The notes under the pieces are model-generated. The model did not search any database. It worked only from the letters and a program-made list of their open reading frames with translations, and had not been told where the DNA came from. A stretch of DNA of 6,862 nucleotides from JAWXBG01 sp034439875 (lineage in GTDB: Bacteria > Bacteroidota > Bacteroidia > Flavobacteriales_D > Sanyastnellaceae). The DNA is taken from positions 1 through 6,862 of the forward strand of contig JAWXBG010000147.1 of NCBI GenBank assembly GCA_034439875.1, in the 5' to 3' direction. Of this stretch, positions 5,809 to 6,862 are shown piece after piece. Both the position numbers and the translations under genes were made by a program. Each line of letters starts with the position of its first letter. The stretch's first letter is position 1.

Positions 5809-5814
5809 GGAGGG
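5809..5814 (+). promoter_or_regulatory. distant Shine-Dalgarno-like GGAGGG before the ABC gene
   Basis: GGAGGG is the strongest Shine-Dalgarno-like sequence before any start codon examined here, but it ends 19 nt before the GTG start, farther than usual. An in-frame TGA at 5825-5827 rules out an upstream start in the ATPase frame, so the GTG at 5834 is the first available start. The motif may be incidental. Confidence 0.3.
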
Positions 5815-5833
5815 AAAAAGTTGTTGAAATCAA

Positions 5834-6499
5834 GTGATTGAACTTAAGGACATTTCGAAGTCGTACCAGATGGGAAATAACAACCTGCAGGTACTTAAGG
5901 GCATTGACCTAAAAATTCATGCGGGCGAATTAGTGTCGATCATGGGTTCTTCGGGTTCCGGAAAATCGACCCTGCTCAATATTCTGGGTATTCTAGACTC
6001 ATACGACAAAGGCGAGTACTTGCTCGATAATCAGCTCGTGCGAAATATGAGCGAGACAAAAGCAGCAATGTATCGTTCGAAGTATTTGGGCTTTGTTTTT
6101 CAATCCTTCAATCTGGTCAATTTCAAAACTGCTGCCGAAAACGTCGCTCTGCCGTTGTACTATCAAAAAATTTCGCGCAAAAAGAGGATGATTAAAGCAC
6201 ATGAATACCTCGAAAAAGTAGGACTTCTCAATTGGGCAACTCATTTACCTTCCGAAATGTCGGGTGGGCAAAAGCAACGTGTGGCCATAGCTCGTGCCTT
6301 GATCTCAGAACCTAAGCTCATTCTCGCCGATGAACCCACCGGCGCCTTAGACTCAACTACATCGCAAGAAATTATGGGACTTCTGAAAGAGGTCAACGAT
6401 AAAGGAATGACTGTGATTATAGTGACTCATGAACACGATATCGCCGCACTCACCCACCGGACCATCAGGCTGAAAGATGGACTAATAATTCAAAGCTGA
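5834..6499 (+). CDS. MacB/LolD-type ABC transporter ATPase
   Basis: A 221-residue ABC ATPase with a GTG start; family length is about 220-235, so it is complete. Motifs: A-loop tyrosine Y11 (SKSYQMG), Walker A GSSGSGKST (38-46), Q-loop Q90 in VFQSFNL, signature MSGGQKQR (142-149, M in place of the usual L), Walker B LILADEPTGALD (162-173, E167 catalytic), and H-loop H199 in VTHEHD. The 'ADEPTGALDS' and 'QSFNL' wording is typical of the MacB/LolD/FtsE (3.A.1.122/125-like) group that couples to FtsX-fold permeases for extrusion or lipoprotein transport rather than import. Its stop overlaps the next start by one base (TGATG), so ATPase and permease are translationally coupled. No periplasmic adaptor (MacA/HlyD) gene precedes it within this window; one could lie downstream. 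Cytoplasmic, membrane-associated through the permease. Confidence 0.95.
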   Translation: MIELKDISKSYQMGNNNLQVLKGIDLKIHAGELVSIMGSSGSGKSTLLNILGILDSYDKGEYLLDNQLVRNMSETKAAMYRSKYLGFVFQSFNLVNFKTAAENVALPLYYQKISRKKRMIKAHEYLEKVGLLNWATHLPSEMSGGQKQRVAIARALISEPKLILADEPTGALDSTTSQEIMGLLKEVNDKGMTVIIVTHEHDIAALTHRTIRLKDGLIIQS

Positions 6500-6862
6500 T
6501 GTTTGATCTCGACAAATGGATGGAGATTTTAGATACGATGGCGAAAAATCCGCTGCGTACTTTCTTGACATCTCTTTCTGTTGCTGTCGGTATATTCATT
6601 CTTGTTGTTCTTCTAGGTTTGGGTCAGGGTCTCGAAAATGGTGTTATCAATACTTTCGAAGACGATGCCGTCAATAGTATATGGTTGAGAAGCGGCCAAA
6701 CATCATTGGCATATCAAGGATATAAACCGAACAGAAATGTCGATTTCAGAAATAATGATCACACTCACGTAAAGAAAAATGTAGAGGGAATAACCTATTC
6801 ATCTGCGCGGCTTTCATTTTGGGGAGCATTTATAAAATACGAAAATCAGCAAGGACAATACG
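6499..6862 (+). CDS. MacB/FtsX-type ABC permease, N-terminal part (runs off window)
   Basis: The ATG at 6499 overlaps the TGA of the ATPase gene, and the frame stays open to the window end for 121 codons plus one base. The protein begins MFDLDKWMEILDTMAKNPLR, then a membrane segment at about residues 21-42 (TFLTSLSVAVGIFILVVLLG), preceded by the 'NPLRTFLT' cytoplasmic helix typical of MacB_PCD proteins. The visible periplasmic part from about 43 contains NSIWLRSGQTS, matching the first strand of the MacB core domain. The remaining periplasmic domain and three further membrane segments expected for the family lie outside. It forms the transport or mechanotransmission complex with the upstream ATPase. 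Substrate unknown. Confidence 0.9.
   Translation, partial: MFDLDKWMEILDTMAKNPLRTFLTSLSVAVGIFILVVLLGLGQGLENGVINTFEDDAVNSIWLRSGQTSLAYQGYKPNRNVDFRNNDHTHVKKNVEGITYSSARLSFWGAFIKYENQQGQY

Larger units (their letters stand above)
5368..5833. other. 466-bp intergenic region with hairpins and ABC promoter
   Basis: No coding sequence is supported here. Contents: an imperfect stem just after the reductase (AACCTGAG 5414-5421 with TTTAGGTT 5432-5439, two G-T pairs, no T-run after it); a bulged hairpin at 5490-5520; the inverted pair CCATTGG (5540-5546) and CCAATGG (5575-5581); GATGG-A-CCATC at 5590-5600; the 10-bp palindrome AAAGCGCTTT at 5641-5650; and the ABC promoter candidate at 5752-5783. A 10-mer AATTGAATTT is repeated at 5366-5375 and 5425-5434. 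Confidence 0.6.

Overview
The window looks like chromosomal DNA of a Bacteroidota bacterium, probably a flavobacterium-like lineage. This is inferred from three things. A secreted protein carries the C-terminal signature 'GCTD..ACNYN..A..DDSSC' followed by dockerin-like EF-hand repeats, which is common in Flavobacteriales. Three promoter candidates match or nearly match the Bacteroidota -7 element TAnnTTTG. Most starts lack a good Shine-Dalgarno sequence and sit in A/T-rich leaders. No rRNA, tRNA, CRISPR array, insertion sequence or phage gene is visible.

Layout. (1) 119-1639, minus strand: a cytosolic metallo-dipeptidase-like protein of the peptidase M19 (renal dipeptidase) family, with an HxH where M19 usually has HxD. 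(2) 1640-2192, no intact gene: a four-copy degenerate 23-bp tandem repeat with a strong internal hairpin in the likely leader of the M19 gene, a 10-bp tandem repeat, an 8-bp stem-loop, and what may be a decayed minus-strand gene fragment. (3) 2193-3638, minus strand: an exported protein with about seven beta-propeller-like repeats, a cysteine-bearing linker and two dockerin-type calcium loops, but no type IX sorting domain after them. (4) 3639-3997: A/T-rich spacer. (5) 3998-4396, minus strand, and 4480-5367, plus strand: a divergent pair of HxlR-family regulator and NmrA-like NAD(P)H-dependent reductase, with overlapping back-to-back promoters and TACTT/AAGTA half-sites between them. (6) 5368-5833: spacer with stem-loops and a good promoter candidate that has a 13-bp dyad in its spacer. 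(7) 5834-6499, plus strand: a MacB/LolD-type ABC ATPase, translationally coupled to an FtsX/MacB-type permease that starts at 6499 and runs off the window.

How the genes work together. Two units are clear. The HxlR/reductase pair has the same organisation as the Escherichia coli ytfH/ytfG (qorR/qorB) pair, so an electrophile- or redox-responsive switch is the natural reading. The ATPase and permease form one operon for a MacB-type transport or mechanotransmission complex. The M19 protein and the propeller protein look like stand-alone genes.

No wholly new system is evident. The most interesting material is non-coding: the structured repeat array ahead of the M19 gene, the compact divergent promoter region, and the dyad inside the ABC promoter.
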